Below are positions 17,311 to 30,800 of a DNA stretch of 64,000 nt, in pieces (the stretch's first letter is position 1; each line of letters starts with the position of its first letter). The notes beneath the pieces were generated by a model, which was not told the origin of the DNA, ran no database searches, and saw only the letters and a list, made by a program, of their open reading frames with translations. Origin of the DNA: Chromobotia macracanthus (taxonomy: Eukaryota; Chordata; Actinopteri; Cypriniformes; Botiidae); assembly GCA_036877525.1 (NCBI GenBank), contig JAZGTH010000062.1, forward strand, positions 5,289,501 to 5,353,500, in the 5' to 3' direction. Both the position numbers and the translations under genes were made by a program.

Positions 17311-18011
17311 TGTGATCATTCTGCTGCAACATAATGTGAAGTCTTGTGGAATGTAATTGCGCTGACCCTGGTCATGAAATGATGACGTATTTGTGTTTTG
17401 AACCGAAGTACTACCCAATAGCTCCCCAAGAAGAGATTGTCACCTCCATTCAAAATGCTGCTTTGTAAAACCCATTGTGAATGAAAGGATCATTAAGTGA
17501 ATTGTGCGGTTATCTGCACTACATATACCAAGAACATAGTGAATAGTTGATTTTGCATATCAATAGCATTATTCCATTTCAGTTATGTGCTACTGATGGT
17601 AGATACACAGGTGGATTGTGTGAAAAATCTGTATACAGTGCGTACAGAATTCTCTTAACACTACATAAAGGACTAATGTATGACTAAAAATGGCTTTGTG
17701 TAAGGTTAAAACAAACAAGTGAAGCTATCATAATGCATAAGACATCAGATTGTTTATTAATCATCTCAGTGAGCTTTTAAATGTTCTCACACGAGGAACA
17801 GGTTGTAGTGGAATTGGATGGAGCCATCTGTAAATATCTTAATGGATTACGGCAGTGTTTTCTGTGAAATGCTTTAAGCTAAGACTGCATGATCGCCTCC
17901 ATGTTATGTGCATTGCAAATTGTGTTCTTTAAACATGGTAACATCTAGATGTTATGATGTTTAATGTTATCACAAATCTCAAACTTGTGAATCTAATGTG
18001 CTGGTATTCTT

Positions 18012-18027
18012 TTTATTTATAAATAAA
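18012..18027. terminator. Overlapping two-way polyadenylation signals (bivm + / pars2 -)
   Basis: AATAAA at 18022-18027 (+) lies about 1 kb after the bivm stop. TTTATT at 18012-18017, which is AATAAA on the minus strand, lies about 180 bases past the pars2 stop. The two signals sit within 16 bases, so the convergent transcripts probably end in the same short element. Confidence 0.6.
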
Positions 18028-18196
18028 ATATTTATACACCTTCTTACAAATCAGTGGATTATTACACAGGCAACTAGATGTGTTGACAACATTTTAGACA
18101 TTATACCAGCAGAGAACTGATTTTGATTTGCCGGAACTGCCTCCAAAATATTCTATTCCTGAAGCTGTATCCCATAAAACAAAGACTAGAACATTA

Positions 18197-20049
18197 CTAG
18201 ATAGTTTCAACTCTGCTCAAAAGATCCACCAGCCTGTCTTTGCTAAGAAACATGGTTTCTCCACTCTGCTGACAAAGGACCTCAAAAATGGGGTGATCCT
18301 CTAAAGCTTTCTGCCCAACCACCACCACATATGGATACCCTAGAATCTTAGCATCCTTAAGTCTTTTACCAATGGTCATCTGATTCCTGTCATCCAGAAC
18401 CACCTCTCCTCTCAGGTTGGGTAAACTGTTGCCCAAGCTTTGAGCCAGATCCTCAGACTTTCCTGTGGCTTCATGTGCCTTGCTGCCCTTTTTAGGTGGA
18501 AGAACACATACTTGATAAGGGGCAATTAATCCAGGCCAGCGAATAGCATCCTCTGATGACAGAACTTCTATAGAGGCGGCAAGGATTCGAGTAACACCCA
18601 GTCCGAAACAGCCCATCTCCGCCACTAAAGGCTCATTCAGAGCATTGACAAATAAAGCCTTAAACACTTGTGAATATTTTGTGCCAAGATAAAAAGTGTG
18701 TCCCACTTCAATGCCTCTGGATTCAGTCAATGTGCCAGTTTGGCACTGTGGGCAGTCAGTCTGCCCTGGTTCCACGGTTTCAACATTGGCAGAAAAGCCA
18801 CAGTTTCCACAAACAAGTAATCGGTCTTCCCCGATGTCTGCTGGTAACTGAAACTCATGGGAAAGCGTACCTCCTATGTTTCCAGTGGCAGCCTGAACCT
18901 GCACCCACCTCAAGCCAAGACGGTCAAACAGACGTCCGTAGGCTCGGCACACAGACTGATATGTATTAAAGGCAGCTTCCTCACTAATGTCAAAGGAGTA
19001 CATATCTTTCATGTAGAATTCCCGGCCTCGCAGGAGCCCGAACTTTGGCTTCTGTTCATCACGAAACTTGCGTGTCACCTGAAAGACATGACCACATGTT
19101 ATTTTTGCTTTACTTTACTATAACAGAAGACACAGTTTTGAATAATTATTATAAAATGCAAGAATAACCTGCCTAAAATATATCTCTTAACTGTTTATCA
19201 TCTTTTAATCACTTATTGGAAGTGCTGTGAAGATGAGATGGGAAATCTTATGGGAAGAGAGGGGAACAGAAGTCGAGAAAAGGACCACAAATTAGGTCCC
19301 CAAAACTCTACTGTGTGAAATAATATCCATATAATGTTTTCTATTTTCTAATATTTCTTTTTTCTTATTTCTGATTTTTTTCTGTTGGTTCTCTGCTATT
19401 TTTTTAAAGCTGCTTTGCAACAATGCAAAATTATTAAATATGTAGGAACACAGCCCAAAAGGCTATTGGCTTCAACAGCAAAAGCTATTTTTAATACCTG
19501 GTACAGCAAAAGTGGAAGCTTCTTGTAGGATACTGTGCTCTGTGAAGCAAAAAGTTCAGTAACTGCTTCTTCATGAGTCGGCCCAAGGCAGTATTCCACA
19601 TTGTGCCGGTCCTGTAGCCTGAACATCTCGTTTCCCATAAGCTCCCAACGTCCGCTCTTCTTCCAAAGTTCTGCACTGCACAGTGCTGGCATGTCAACTT
19701 TCTGCCCACCGATTGCGTGCATTTCCTCATCAATGACCCGGACCAGCTTCTCCATGGACCTCAGAGCCACTGGTAAATAGTAGAAGCAGCCAGGATTGGA
19801 GGGATGGATCAGTCCTGCCTGCAACATCAGTCTCTGGCTACGGCATGTCAAGTCTCCTCCCTCCTGACCTTCCCGGAGGTTGGAAGGCTGGAAGAGACGA
19901 GACACAAGCGGTGTTGGAATAACTGGTTTGGAAGGGGCACAGACTGAGGCAGACGTGTGAGTGGCACAGTTGATGTGGCTTCTCTTTAATGCTTTGAAGA
20001 AAGTCCTGGACAGCAGGGTTGGAAGTTTGTGGTACATCAACACATCCAT
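18197..20049 (-). CDS. pars2: Mitochondrial prolyl-tRNA synthetase (PARS2)
   Basis: Charges mitochondrial tRNA-Pro with proline. Two coding exons, 20049-19498 and 19078-18197, joined across a GT-AG intron in phase 0 (19079-19497). The product is 477 aa, close to the roughly 475 aa of the family. The start is the ATG at 20049-20047; an in-frame ATG at 20037 is an alternative. The N-terminus (MDVLMYHKLPTLLSRTFFKALKR) is basic and amphipathic, as for mitochondrial import. Class II synthetase motif 2 is at about residues 187-215 (TRKFRDEQKPKFG...REFYMKDMYSFD) and motif 3 at about 335-345 (GCFGLGVTRILAA). A CGNCGF...CPQC pair looks like a small zinc-ribbon and is typical of PARS2. The C-terminal anticodon-binding domain carries PYQVCVLPPKKGSK and LDDRNQMTIGKRLKDAK. 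No frameshift is seen. Confidence 0.95.
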
Positions 20050-20939
20050 GATCGACAACCAGTGGCACTAATAATGAAAGAACAAACTAAAATCAGCAAG
20101 AGTTGACAGAGCAACATAAATTAATATTCCCTACACCTTCCCACAATTTACTTAACTCGTACCAAAAACCATCGTTTAACCCACAAGGACCAAAGCAATG
20201 ATCATTTATATTTCTTCTCAGGCACCTCAGTTCACTGATGTTGTTTGATAACACAAAATAGGTAATGTTTTGTTTGTGTAATTGTTTTGAGTGTGTTAAT
20301 CGTTTGTGTATTGAGTCCTAAAGGATTGAGAAAGACTATCACAATACTCAATATAAGTTTGGTATGTTATTTTACCCTAGGCTACACTGCCAAAAAGTAA
20401 AATGTAAAGTTAAAATGTCATTTAAACCCTCAGCTTCATCGTTTCAAATGATAGCGAAGTTCCCTAAAAGTCATTGTAACTAGACAGAAGCTAGTAAGCA
20501 TGCATACTTCATCCCAGAAAAACGACAAAAAAGTCAAACTTACCAAACTTATTTTTAACTCCCTTACTTCTAAAATCGTGTCAGATCAAAGTGAATCTTT
20601 TTTATGGCACATTGCTGCCATTACACGCACACAAACTAACGTGTTATTACTGAATGACGCCGCTTTTCTTCTGTGTTAGTCCAGCACTAGTGCTGCTACG
20701 ACAGTCGCCATCTGCTGTTGGGAGTTCAACACGACAGACGCGAAACCACAGCTGACCAATCATCGACGTCGTAGGAGGAGCCTGTTTCTAAGGTGATTTC
20801 ACACTAAATCATCCTGGACTTTGTAGTTTGGCCCAACTAGTCACTAGTTAGTAGTTACCCACATGAAGTGTGACCAAAAAATGTCCAAAAATGTATTTTT
20901 TTTTAAATTATTTTTATTTATGAAATTAATATATATATA

Positions 20940-20945
20940 TATCTA

Positions 20946-21008
<63 letters not shown>

Positions 21009-21060
21009 ATATTTTATATTTATTTTATATATAAATATATATATATATATATATAAAATA
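20940..21060. repeat. (ATCT)n microsatellite with AT-rich palindrome
   Basis: About 16 tandem ATCT units run from 20941 to 21007, followed by an AT tract. In that tract atttattttatatat and atatataaaataaat form a 15-bp inverted repeat around a (TA)n centre. Confidence 0.9.
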
Positions 21061-23410
21061 AATGACGCATAGCTGTGATATTTTGTTGTGGATGTTTTGT
21101 GCCTAATGCAAAGATATGAATTACATTTTAAGCTTGGTTTAAGTGTTTAAAGTCGTGCTTTGTATACTTCAGCATGTTTGTTTTTTCTGAATAATTGTTT
21201 AAATGTGTTTATATGTGTATATGTGTTCAATGTTTATATGTTTCAGTGTCCCAAGTAAATCTTTCAGTTGTGAAAGTGGAGTAACTCTGGATAACTCTGG
21301 ATAACTGGATTTCTCATTGTAATTCCAGTCAGCTGGCAGTGGGAATGTGTGATGGCAACATTGCATCTATAATGTACAGAGTAAACGGCCATTGTTGATA
21401 CAAGGTGGAGCTGTGGGCATTTCTGCTCTCAATCTCAGCCTGGAAGTTATAAGTAGTAATGTACAGTTAAAACAGGTTTCTTTATTAGTTTGGTACATAT
21501 TCATCATTTGGTTGAAAAAAACAAAATAGGCAGATGCCAAAATCTGGCCTTCCATTTTTCATATTCATCTGCCTGATACAGTAGATGGCCCAATGTTTGT
21601 TCCATGTGTTACACCCATAAATTTAGACCCTTGTTAATGAATTTAGAAAACAGTTCATAATTAAATAATAGTTAATAACTTTATTTATTTTGTATTAAGT
21701 ACTTTTGACCTTTTCGGCATGCATGTACAAAACAAAACTCTATGTTGCAAAAAGTATTTTAAATGCACCTGCACCTCAGAAGTGCCAACATTATTCCTCA
21801 ATCAATCCTATTGATTGTTCTTAGCACTATTCCCTGACTTTTCATGTATTTCTGATGTCATTCAACAGGTTAGAGTTTTATTGAGTTACATTAAAAGAAT
21901 CAGGCTTCAAGAAATAATTATTATTATAATATGGTTTAAATTATAACAAGCTGCCCATTTGTACCTTATTATGCTGTTATGTAGAAATAAATGCATTACC
22001 CCAAATATTCTCTTCCGAAACAATTCCCAAACAAAGCAGTATTGTTACTGTTGGTGAGTTCATGAAACACTTTGTTACCTGTTCCATCAAATGATGAATT
22101 TATTTATTTATTTATTTGTGATGTAAATGATAACATTTTCCTATGTAGTCTCTGGTTCTCATATCACATATGTATTTGAATACACCAAACATAGTACTGT
22201 TAGCAGTGATCAAAATAGCGGCATGTTAAAATAGTCTGGTATTGAGTTTGTGTGAGAACTACAATCAATTTAAAGCATGTTTTGTGTTAATGGAGATAGA
22301 GTTTCATTACTGCTTGCCCTCCACACATTACAGCTTAACAACGGACATCTAAACCACATCACACTTCTACAAATGACTGTCATTAGTGAACTATTGTTCT
22401 CTGTCACTTAGAAATGCCCTCTAATCTGAGCTTTTAGTGCAAAATCAAACAATTTAGCCATGAAGTTTCAACTCAGATGATTTAAGTAAATACACCAGAG
22501 ACCTTTTTAAACATGATAGCAGGAAATGGATCATGCTTGTTTGCTAATGTGACTGTTTGTATTGTGACCGTCTCGTTGTAAAGAATATCTTTACAACACC
22601 TATTTTTTATATGACGTTTGTGTTTCTGGAAATCCATGGCACCTGCATAGCTCTCGTATGTCAAAGCTGATGTTCAAACAAATATATTAAAAAATTAATC
22701 AATAAGCAGTAAATTAAATAACACACAAAAATTGTGAGGTAATAAATGATGGAAAAGCGCGGTGAAAAAACATTATACAAACAGTTAAATGTATTTTTAA
22801 AATAAACAGATTTTCCTTAGTTCTAGACCCAACCCAGCTAGCAGGGAAACTTTAGCAGAACTTTGCCTAACATTAACAACTATGTTCTATTAATGTTCCA
22901 AAGACAACATTTAATTTGTATTTCACAAATGGATGCTTTTCATTTCAAATAATGTTCCTATAATGTTGCTTTAACTGCAACATACAGAGGATGTTTTGAA
23001 GCTGTTATCTAGAAGTTATTTAGAACATGTTGTCCTACTCACACAACTCAATGTTTAGATGTCATTTTGTCACTATATATCATACAGTTATGATAGAAGG
23101 CACTTCAACCATAAAACTATAATGGCTCAGATTATAGCCATATTGCTCATTTGCAGTATCTTTTCCCATAGGCCAACAAGGTTTAAAAGGAACAGAATTT
23201 GATGTCAAATCAGTAAATAGTGGACATCTGTTTTGCTCAGGGAGCAGTGCTGGTCTTTATGTGACTAGATTATCCATTCATTAAGAAGAATATCACTGCA
23301 ACAAGACCATTAAACTAGAGATTTTAAGAGACAACAGCTTGTCCCAAAGGATGTAATTTAATTCCAGATTGGGGCAGTAAAGCACCTAAATACCTGTTGT
23401 TCTTTGTTTT

Positions 23411-23451
23411 CCAATCACGCACTGATCATTGGGAACAATCGGAAATATAAA
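23411..23451 (+). promoter_or_regulatory. Candidate insl5 promoter (CCAAT and TATA)
   Basis: CCAAT at 23411-23415 and TATAAA at 23446-23451 have ordinary relative spacing. They lie about 220 bases before the insl5 start codon, so transcription may begin near 23480. Inferred only from the motifs. Confidence 0.45.
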
Positions 23452-23667
23452 GTTGTTTGACTTGAGGGGGCATGTGAAGTAAGTGATGGGTGTGGTTTGG
23501 ACAGGATGGAGTGATCTGGCATGATCTGTATGCCAACATAAATTGGGACCATGTCTTATGAGATGACCATACAAGCTCTGGACTAGAGAGAGACGAAGAG
23601 AGAGAAGTCTTAGAGACACAGAAGGAAAACTTGAGGGCAGAACAGGAGTGAGGTCATTTAAGCCACG

Positions 23668-25058
23668 ATGAGAGCGCTGCATTCTACACTGTTGCTACCG
23701 GTTCTGCTGCTGTGGGCTGTATGTAACTTGTCTGAGGTGCAGGCGGAGGTGAGGACTGTCAAGCTGTGTGGCCGAGAGTTCATTCGTGCTATCGTCTACA
23801 CCTGCGGAGGCTCCAGGTGGAGGAGACTGAGCAATTCGCAGGATATGGAAGGTGAGTCACGTGTACTGCATCATAAAAATGTATTTTTGTTGACAGATCA
23901 ATAGCCAGTTCTAAAAATAACATGCATCTGTGTGTGTGTGTATATAAAATGCAACACTTTACCATAAGTTTATATGGTTTGTGTAAGCTGTGTCATATGG
24001 ACAAGGTTATGTGTTAACATAAGTTAATAAATTAGGTATTAGAACTAACAATTTTGTTTAAAGTTTGTAAGTTCTTGCCCTTTAACCACGTCGTACAGCA
24101 TTTAATGTTAATGAAAAGATTAATTATGATACAATAACAATATGATAAAGTGTTACCTAATATAGGCTAATAATTTAGGTCTTTTATTTCTTTTTTAATA
24201 AAATTTTTGTGTTTTTTGTTAATGAGCACTACAAATTGTTTTCTGTATATGTTCATTAGTTGTGGCTTGTTGTGATTTTGAACTTAATATAGGAATATGC
24301 TATATTAATATTAATTTATCCTCTCTGACACACACAGCCTTGTCATCATCTCCAAACTTTTAATTTAATCCAGAAAACAAGATAAAAGTCATGTATGATG
24401 TTTTGCATAATTACCGCTAATTGTATCATTTAAGAAAGATCCAAGCGTCGCTTCCTCTTTCTGAGCCCTTAAGCCTGTGGACATTCAACAGAACACTGCT
24501 TTAATCTTATTATATTACCAGTGTGGTCAAGTTCTCTTTCAGTCAACAGATAAACAACATCTGGTGATATTACATTCCCATTAGACTTGAACATGAGTCA
24601 ATTAAAGCAAAGAACTCCTGTGTCCTTAGCAAGCATGTTGTTTCATAAATGTTCATTATTACAAATTATATAATGATACAACTGATTTCAAATTGGAACA
24701 TAGTTAAATGAACATAAATATAGATAGTGGCCCAATATGGTTAAAAAGTAATTTTTATAATCTACAGTCACAATATTTTCACATTTTTGTGAAACATTTC
24801 TTACAAAGTATTTTATGCTTTGCTTTGCACAATGTTGTGCAAACATTAGAAGAAATTACAGATAGGATCAGGATATGAGTCTATTATAACTGTTTTGTAA
24901 CTTTCACAGGGCTTTATAATGACGATCCAAGCAGTGCTGAAGATCTGAATAGTGAGGGTGTGGGATCTGACCTTGCCAGACGAGACCTGAATCCTCTGAT
25001 GACAAACATTTGTTGTCAGATTGGCTGTAGGAAGAGTGACCTCACGCTTCTCTGCTGA
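23668..25058 (+). CDS. insl5: Insulin-like peptide 5 (relaxin family) precursor
   Basis: Secreted relaxin-family hormone; INSL5 signals through RXFP4-type receptors. Two coding exons, 23668-23851 and 24910-25058, joined in phase 1 inside the C-peptide, the family-typical place. The precursor is 110 aa. The signal peptide is about residues 1-26. The B chain has KLCGREFIRAIVYTCGGSRW with Cys34 and Cys46. A dibasic R52-R53 site follows. The C-peptide is only about 31 residues. A second dibasic site, R85-R86, precedes the A chain, which ends CCQIGCRKSDLTLLC (Cys96, 97, 101, 110). All six insulin-fold cysteines are present. The B chain carries the full RxxxRxxI/V receptor cassette (Arg36, Arg40, Val43), closer to relaxin-3 than to mammalian INSL5, so rln3 is the alternative name. 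The neighbouring sgip1 gene favours insl5. The 1.06-kb intron holds nothing recognised. Confidence 0.85.
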
Positions 25059-25178
25059 GGACTGAACTTACATTTTTCTACACATCTGTTTATTTCACAT
25101 TTAGTTCCATGTCCATATAGGCTGAACATAAAGGCTTCTTTTTTGTGTACAGTGTTTTAATTCATGTAATAATATGAC

Positions 25179-25184
25179 AATAAA
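25179..25184 (+). terminator. insl5 polyadenylation signal
   Basis: AATAAA lies 121 bases after the insl5 stop codon, in AT-rich sequence. Confidence 0.7.
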
Positions 25185-25756
25185 AGCTAATTAAAAATAA
25201 GTAAATATTCTTGTTTTGACATTTTGTTTTAGGTGAAAAGCAGTAATTAAACTATTTTAATGTGTAAAGGTGTATGTATTTTGCAAACATGTCTTAATAT
25301 TCAAACTTAAATGTTAATAAATGGTGTGGTATATGCAGAGAGTTTATTTTCATTTCTCTAATTTTTAAACACCTTTTATTAATGCTACACATTATTAACA
25401 ATGATTAATTTTAGTCATGCTACACATATAGGTTGTAAAACTTTCATAGCATTTATTGATCTTGCTTGTAAAATTGTTACTATTCTAATGTATATTTAAT
25501 ATTTTTGTAAAATTGTTCATTGTTAATTTATGATATCCAATGGATTAACAAATGTGATTATACAGATCCTTGTAATTTTAAATGAGGTGTAAATGACATT
25601 TTTAGAAATCACCAACAAACGATTTTACAATATTTTACTCCGTGACTTCAGTTGTTAAATACAATAGAGCATTTTGTACTGAACTACAATATACAATTTA
25701 TAATTCTTAAAAAAATGTATGAACATCATGCGATGCCACTTATCAGGCTTACATAT

Positions 25757-27745
25757 TTTATTGTTTTGGAAAGGGCAAAGTAATCTCAGTATCTCAGATC
25801 TTTAACATTATTTGTACAAACACAGCTTGCACATGTTGCTGGGAAGAGATGGTCTACGGTTACCAAACAATGCACGCACACACACGCACGCACACACACA
25901 CACTTACAAACTTTCACTCTTACAGATTGATTTTTTCACTTCTGTGCATCTGAGTGACATTTTACTTTAAACTATGTAGACATACTGATAAAGCACTGCA
26001 CAGAGTTCAATTCATAAGATATTTTCTCTCGATTAAACACCAAAAAAACCTTTAGTTACAGTGGTCAGAAAATACTGAATGTAGTGTTAATGGAACCACT
26101 CGTCCAAAAAAGTTGAATGCAGATGGAAACAAACCTATGAATCACAAAGCGCCAGTAATCTCTCAAAGCCATCACAATGTCCACATCAAACAGTCAAAAA
26201 TATGTAACCAAAATCTTTGTTCTTGACATTAAACATCAGAGCATCTGAAAAGTTAAACAGTTACACAGTGTTTTTTTCTTTTCATTTTTTCCACAAGAAA
26301 CAATATTTTTCCACTTTATTCATAGGTTTATACATTTAAAAAATATGCAGCTTATTTTCTCTTAAAGGACAATTCTGGAGAAGGAAAAAGCGATTTGGTC
26401 ATTTAACCACTCAAAAACCTCGTCATCTCACAGAGACTGTTACCATTGGCAAAATAAAGACGTTTTCAAGCGCAAAAGAGGTTTGGACTCATAATATATG
26501 CTGTGGGGGAAAAGTCTGGATACAAACACATCTGTGTGAATGATAAAAGAATTTCCAATGTCCTAAAGCTGACACTCCATGTTTTAACTAATAGTGCTGC
26601 TGTACATAACACTGTAATAACATAAGCATGATGCATCTAGGTAGACAGAACAGAACATTATCCTGTTTCATTTTTTCTTTTAAATGTCCACCCCCATCCC
26701 ACATACAGCGTAAATGTTCTGTTGCGCTTAAGTTAAAAAATTGATCTGAAATAAATTTAAAAATTATACCTCAGCGTTATACTGTACACAGCTTAACCAA
26801 CTACACAAACAAAAAGTTCTAAACTGTGATACCATTCAAAGTCTATTCATATACATTGTAACTTTTTTACAACAAATTTCCATGAATAAATAAAAATAGA
26901 ATGATGTAATGTACTTTGATGTCGAACACTGTTCCTTTGGGAACAACAAAAAGCTATTTAACAACACAAGAAAACACAGGACGGATTTCATGATATATAT
27001 TAACAATTTAAAATGACTGTTTTTGTTAAAGAAAACTGTTTTTGGGTGTCTGTTGCAAGCAGGAGATTTTAAAGCTGTGGCTGTCTGAAAATGACAAACA
27101 TGTCGGACAAAATAGAATTTTGTTTTCCAGTTAATTTAACCTGAATGTACTGAATAAATTAAAAGGTAAAATTCCTGAATACCTTTTAATGACTAAGTCA
27201 AGGAGCAATACCAAATCCTGTGCAGGCCTCATACTACATGCAACAATATAGCGCCATCTTGTGGCAGAGAGGCTTATTCCTTTTACAGTATATTTTAGTC
27301 AGTTTTTACCCATACCCAGAACTTTAGCTAATTTGCTACCGTGTTTAAAAGTGTGATACCTTTGACAAACCTGATGCATAGAGTAATTAAAACAGGACAT
27401 TTTTAGGACCATATTTAAGGATACAGAGAATTCAGGTTCAGTTAGGCACAGCCAACAACACTGGACAGAAACAGAGGCTAAACCTTACAAACAAACCCAG
27501 GCTGTTTAACTGCTGTAATACAGATGTGAATACAGTTCACAATTATAAAGTACACTCTAAAACGGTCCACATTTTTATAATGCAACTCATTTAATACTGC
27601 TGGAGTGCATGAGGTCCACCTGTATTGAACATCTACAAAGATTTACCCATAAGGTCAAGTAGGGGTCAGGTCATGATCTGTCCTGTATTTTCAATTTTCA
27701 GAATTGGTCCAAAATATGCAGACTTGCATGAATCAAAGATGTTGC
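25757..27745 (-). other. sgip1: sgip1 3' UTR with candidate polyadenylation signals
   Basis: Read on the minus strand, the region after the sgip1 stop (27746-27748) has no credible coding sequence. AATAAA (plus-strand TTTATT) occurs at 26315-26320 and 25757-25762. The distal one would give a 3' UTR of about 2 kb. A CA-rich tract lies at 25872-25903. Convergent with insl5. Confidence 0.55.
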
Positions 27746-27779
27746 TCAGTTGTCTGCTATGTATTTTCCTAAAATGAAA

Positions 27780-27877
<98 letters not shown>

Positions 27878-30800
27878 TGTTATTTAAATAAATGCTGTGC
27901 AGTTTTAAAATGCATTAATAATCTCAATATGGACAGTACTTAAGGAATTTAACACAACAAGACTGTAACCACTGCACACACATTCTCCAATATTCAGATT
28001 ATATGCAATGCATATGGGGCTGTCTTTGTCTTAAACTGTTACATTTGGCTTCCCTTAATTCTTAATGTAGTAATCCCTTCTCTACAAGTATTGGAACAAT
28101 TTGTGTATATGTAATAAACATATTCCAGAAAAAGACAAGCACATTGTATTTCCGCTCTTGAACTATTGGAGATGTGATCCAGAATTAACCTTTTTGGACA
28201 TTTACAGTTATAAATATACATTATACATTACCTGCTGCAAATCTCTTCTTGATTAGGGAAAAACGGTATCCAAGGCCAGCCAGCTCAATGTCACAGCCTG
28301 ACAGAGTACTGCCCTCACTGGTGAACTGCACTGCCACTGGGGCAGGCTTACTGGGACCGTCTGTGAGCTGGAAACGGGCCAGCAGAGATCCTACTCCTGG
28401 AGGGAGAAGAAAAAAGTCAATAGTTAATAAGAAACAAGATCAAGCAAAGAAAAAAATGTTAAACATTTTTATAGATATGTTCAATTTGGGATTATGAATC
28501 TCACCTTCGTTTTCAGACTTCTGTGAAATATCTGGGATTTTCCACAAGAGTTTCTGTTGCTCTGCATTCCTTTAAAGATTAAAAACAGAAAACTGAGGAA
28601 TACATTAAATACAATTTTATTAAACACATATATAATTTCTTATGTATTTCTTATGTATGTTATATATTATATATGCTAAATTACATATGCAAATTACTGC
28701 AATTATGAGGATGTTGTCACTGCTGCAGTGTTTTGATATGTAAATGTGACTTTCAATTGTGATTACTTTTTTATTACATATGCAGTGTAATTTCTTGTTA
28801 TTTAGAAAAACTGCAGCTGCATTTACTATTTGACATTTATAAGTTGGATTTGCTAAATATAAAGTTGGAATTACACAAAGCTGAAGGTTTGCAGGAATAA
28901 TTTATAATATTTATTAAAATATAAAAATTTTTTTTTGCAATGGCAGAAAGTGAAATCCATTTGAAGTGGGCCTTCAACGGGCCTGGTGTCCAAAGGCCCT
29001 CCAGGACCATAATGAGACTTCAAAAGACTAATAGTTAGACAGGAGCCATTGATAGAAGATTCCAGTCACTGATCTCTTACCAGGCAGCTGGGGGAAGCAC
29101 AGCCTGCATTTTGCTGACCCCTCCATCCACTGGGATGAGAAACTGGACGTTATTGAGGGCGACAGGAGTAGTCATAGCTCCACTGTTGTACTTGTAGTCT
29201 ATCCTCAGATCGGTACTGGTGGGCTCACACCTCCAGCTCACAGCCAGATTCAGAGGAGTGGACTGAAGACCTTTCGGTAACACCTGTTGCAGAAAACTCG
29301 GCAATTAAAATACAGGACCCAACAAGCAGGGGATGTGTGACACCCACACATTAAAAGTAAACACACTATGCAAGGTAAAAGAAATATTAATAAATCATTT
29401 TTAAAGACATTTTGTTTATTTTTGTAGTATAAACAATTGTGGTTCAGTTTGGGTCAAGACATGATATTTAAATTACAATATGGCAGTGTTGTAGTCAAGT
29501 CCAGCTCACCCGAGTCTGAGACCAGACTTGGATGAGTCCAAGACCGAGTCTTAATCTTGAGTACTACAATACTCAGTGAGATGGACTGGGATGAGCTGGA
29601 TTCGACTACAACACTGCAATCTGGGGCCTGAATCAAAAGTTGAGGACACTTGATGTAAAAATGTGTAGAAACAGTTTATTCTACATCAGGATTTTTTAAA
29701 AACACTATGCTTGTGCCTCCTACTGATCACAGATCAACGTTGGTTTGAAGTTCTCACCTGATATTTCAACATGTCTACATTATAGTAAGTTGCTTGTGGT
29801 TTCTGCTCGGCCACCTTCTTCAAATGGGTCATCAGGTTCGGCATATTCACCCAGAACTCTTTGGAGTTTGAATTGGACTGTGTGGTGTCACTGAAGGACA
29901 TTTAAAAAGACATTAAATCTTCAGATCACTCTCAACTTTATCATCATCATCTACCAAACACAACTGACAATGTAAGATATAAGCTGCAGTTTCAGATCTT
30001 ATACAGAGAATATCTTCTTATACAGTGAACATTAAAACACAACCACCAAAAGTGTTGAGCTCTGATCATTTGTGAGTCACTCTCAGCTGACTGTAGGCTG
30101 TGAATCATGAGGTAAAAGGCTGCAATGATTCTTTAGTAGGTCCGCTGAACTTTTAAAATATTACCATTTGTAACATTTGTAGCCCAAACAAAGTAAATAA
30201 CAACTGACGCTTACAGACAGTATAAAGATACTGTATTTATACATGTAAATGTTTTATCACTAAATAAACAAGCAGTGGTTCTGAAAAATATGTTTAAAGT
30301 CATTTTCACACTGGGATGTAATATCACAATGAGATGAGGACGGATCAGACCAAATAGTACCCAGCAGAGTTGTGGTTACTGGTTTCATTTAGGTTTAAGA
30401 CTGTCAGTGAAAAATTACTGAGTGCAGTTTTTAACATTGTGATGTAGAGTGTGAAAAAAGGACATTTTGTCACTGTTTGTAATGATAACTGTGATGGTTT
30501 TTGAAGGCTGAATTGCGGATGATGGTAGATGAATGTAATTACCAGCACAGTAACTGAGGGTTAGGAAGGACGTGCTCCAGGCGACTGTAGTTGGTTATGC
30601 TGAAGGTTAGCACAGCAGGTGAGGGGTTGTTTGCAAAATGCCGAGTGATGCCTGCCGGAAAGGACAATACCATCTCTCCAGTGATCTTCACCACACACCT
30701 TAGAAACAACATTATTAAACACATACATGAGGGACCCAGCTTGGTGGGTGTGTAACAGTGTTAGAATGACCATCAAAACATTTCAAATGTTGTACTAAAA

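Larger units (their letters stand above)
20050..23667. other. pars2-insl5 intergenic region
   Basis: The left end should hold the pars2 5' UTR and promoter. A 14-bp perfect palindrome (cagcactagtgctg, 20682-20695) lies in this area. The region also holds the tetranucleotide/TA tract described separately. Open frames here are short and resemble no known protein. From about 21100 to 23400 I see only AT-rich sequence. Confidence 0.6.

Noticed and set aside
20863..21072. Small protein of Ile/Tyr/Leu/Ser repeats
   Set aside because: Translation of the ATCT/TA microsatellite.
23668..25058. Call as relaxin-3 (rln3)
   Set aside because: The B chain is relaxin-3-like, but the neighbour sgip1 matches the INSL5 locus. 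Kept as the stated alternative.
27666..27869. Cys-Val repeat protein across the (CA)n tract
   Set aside because: Artefact of translating a dinucleotide microsatellite.
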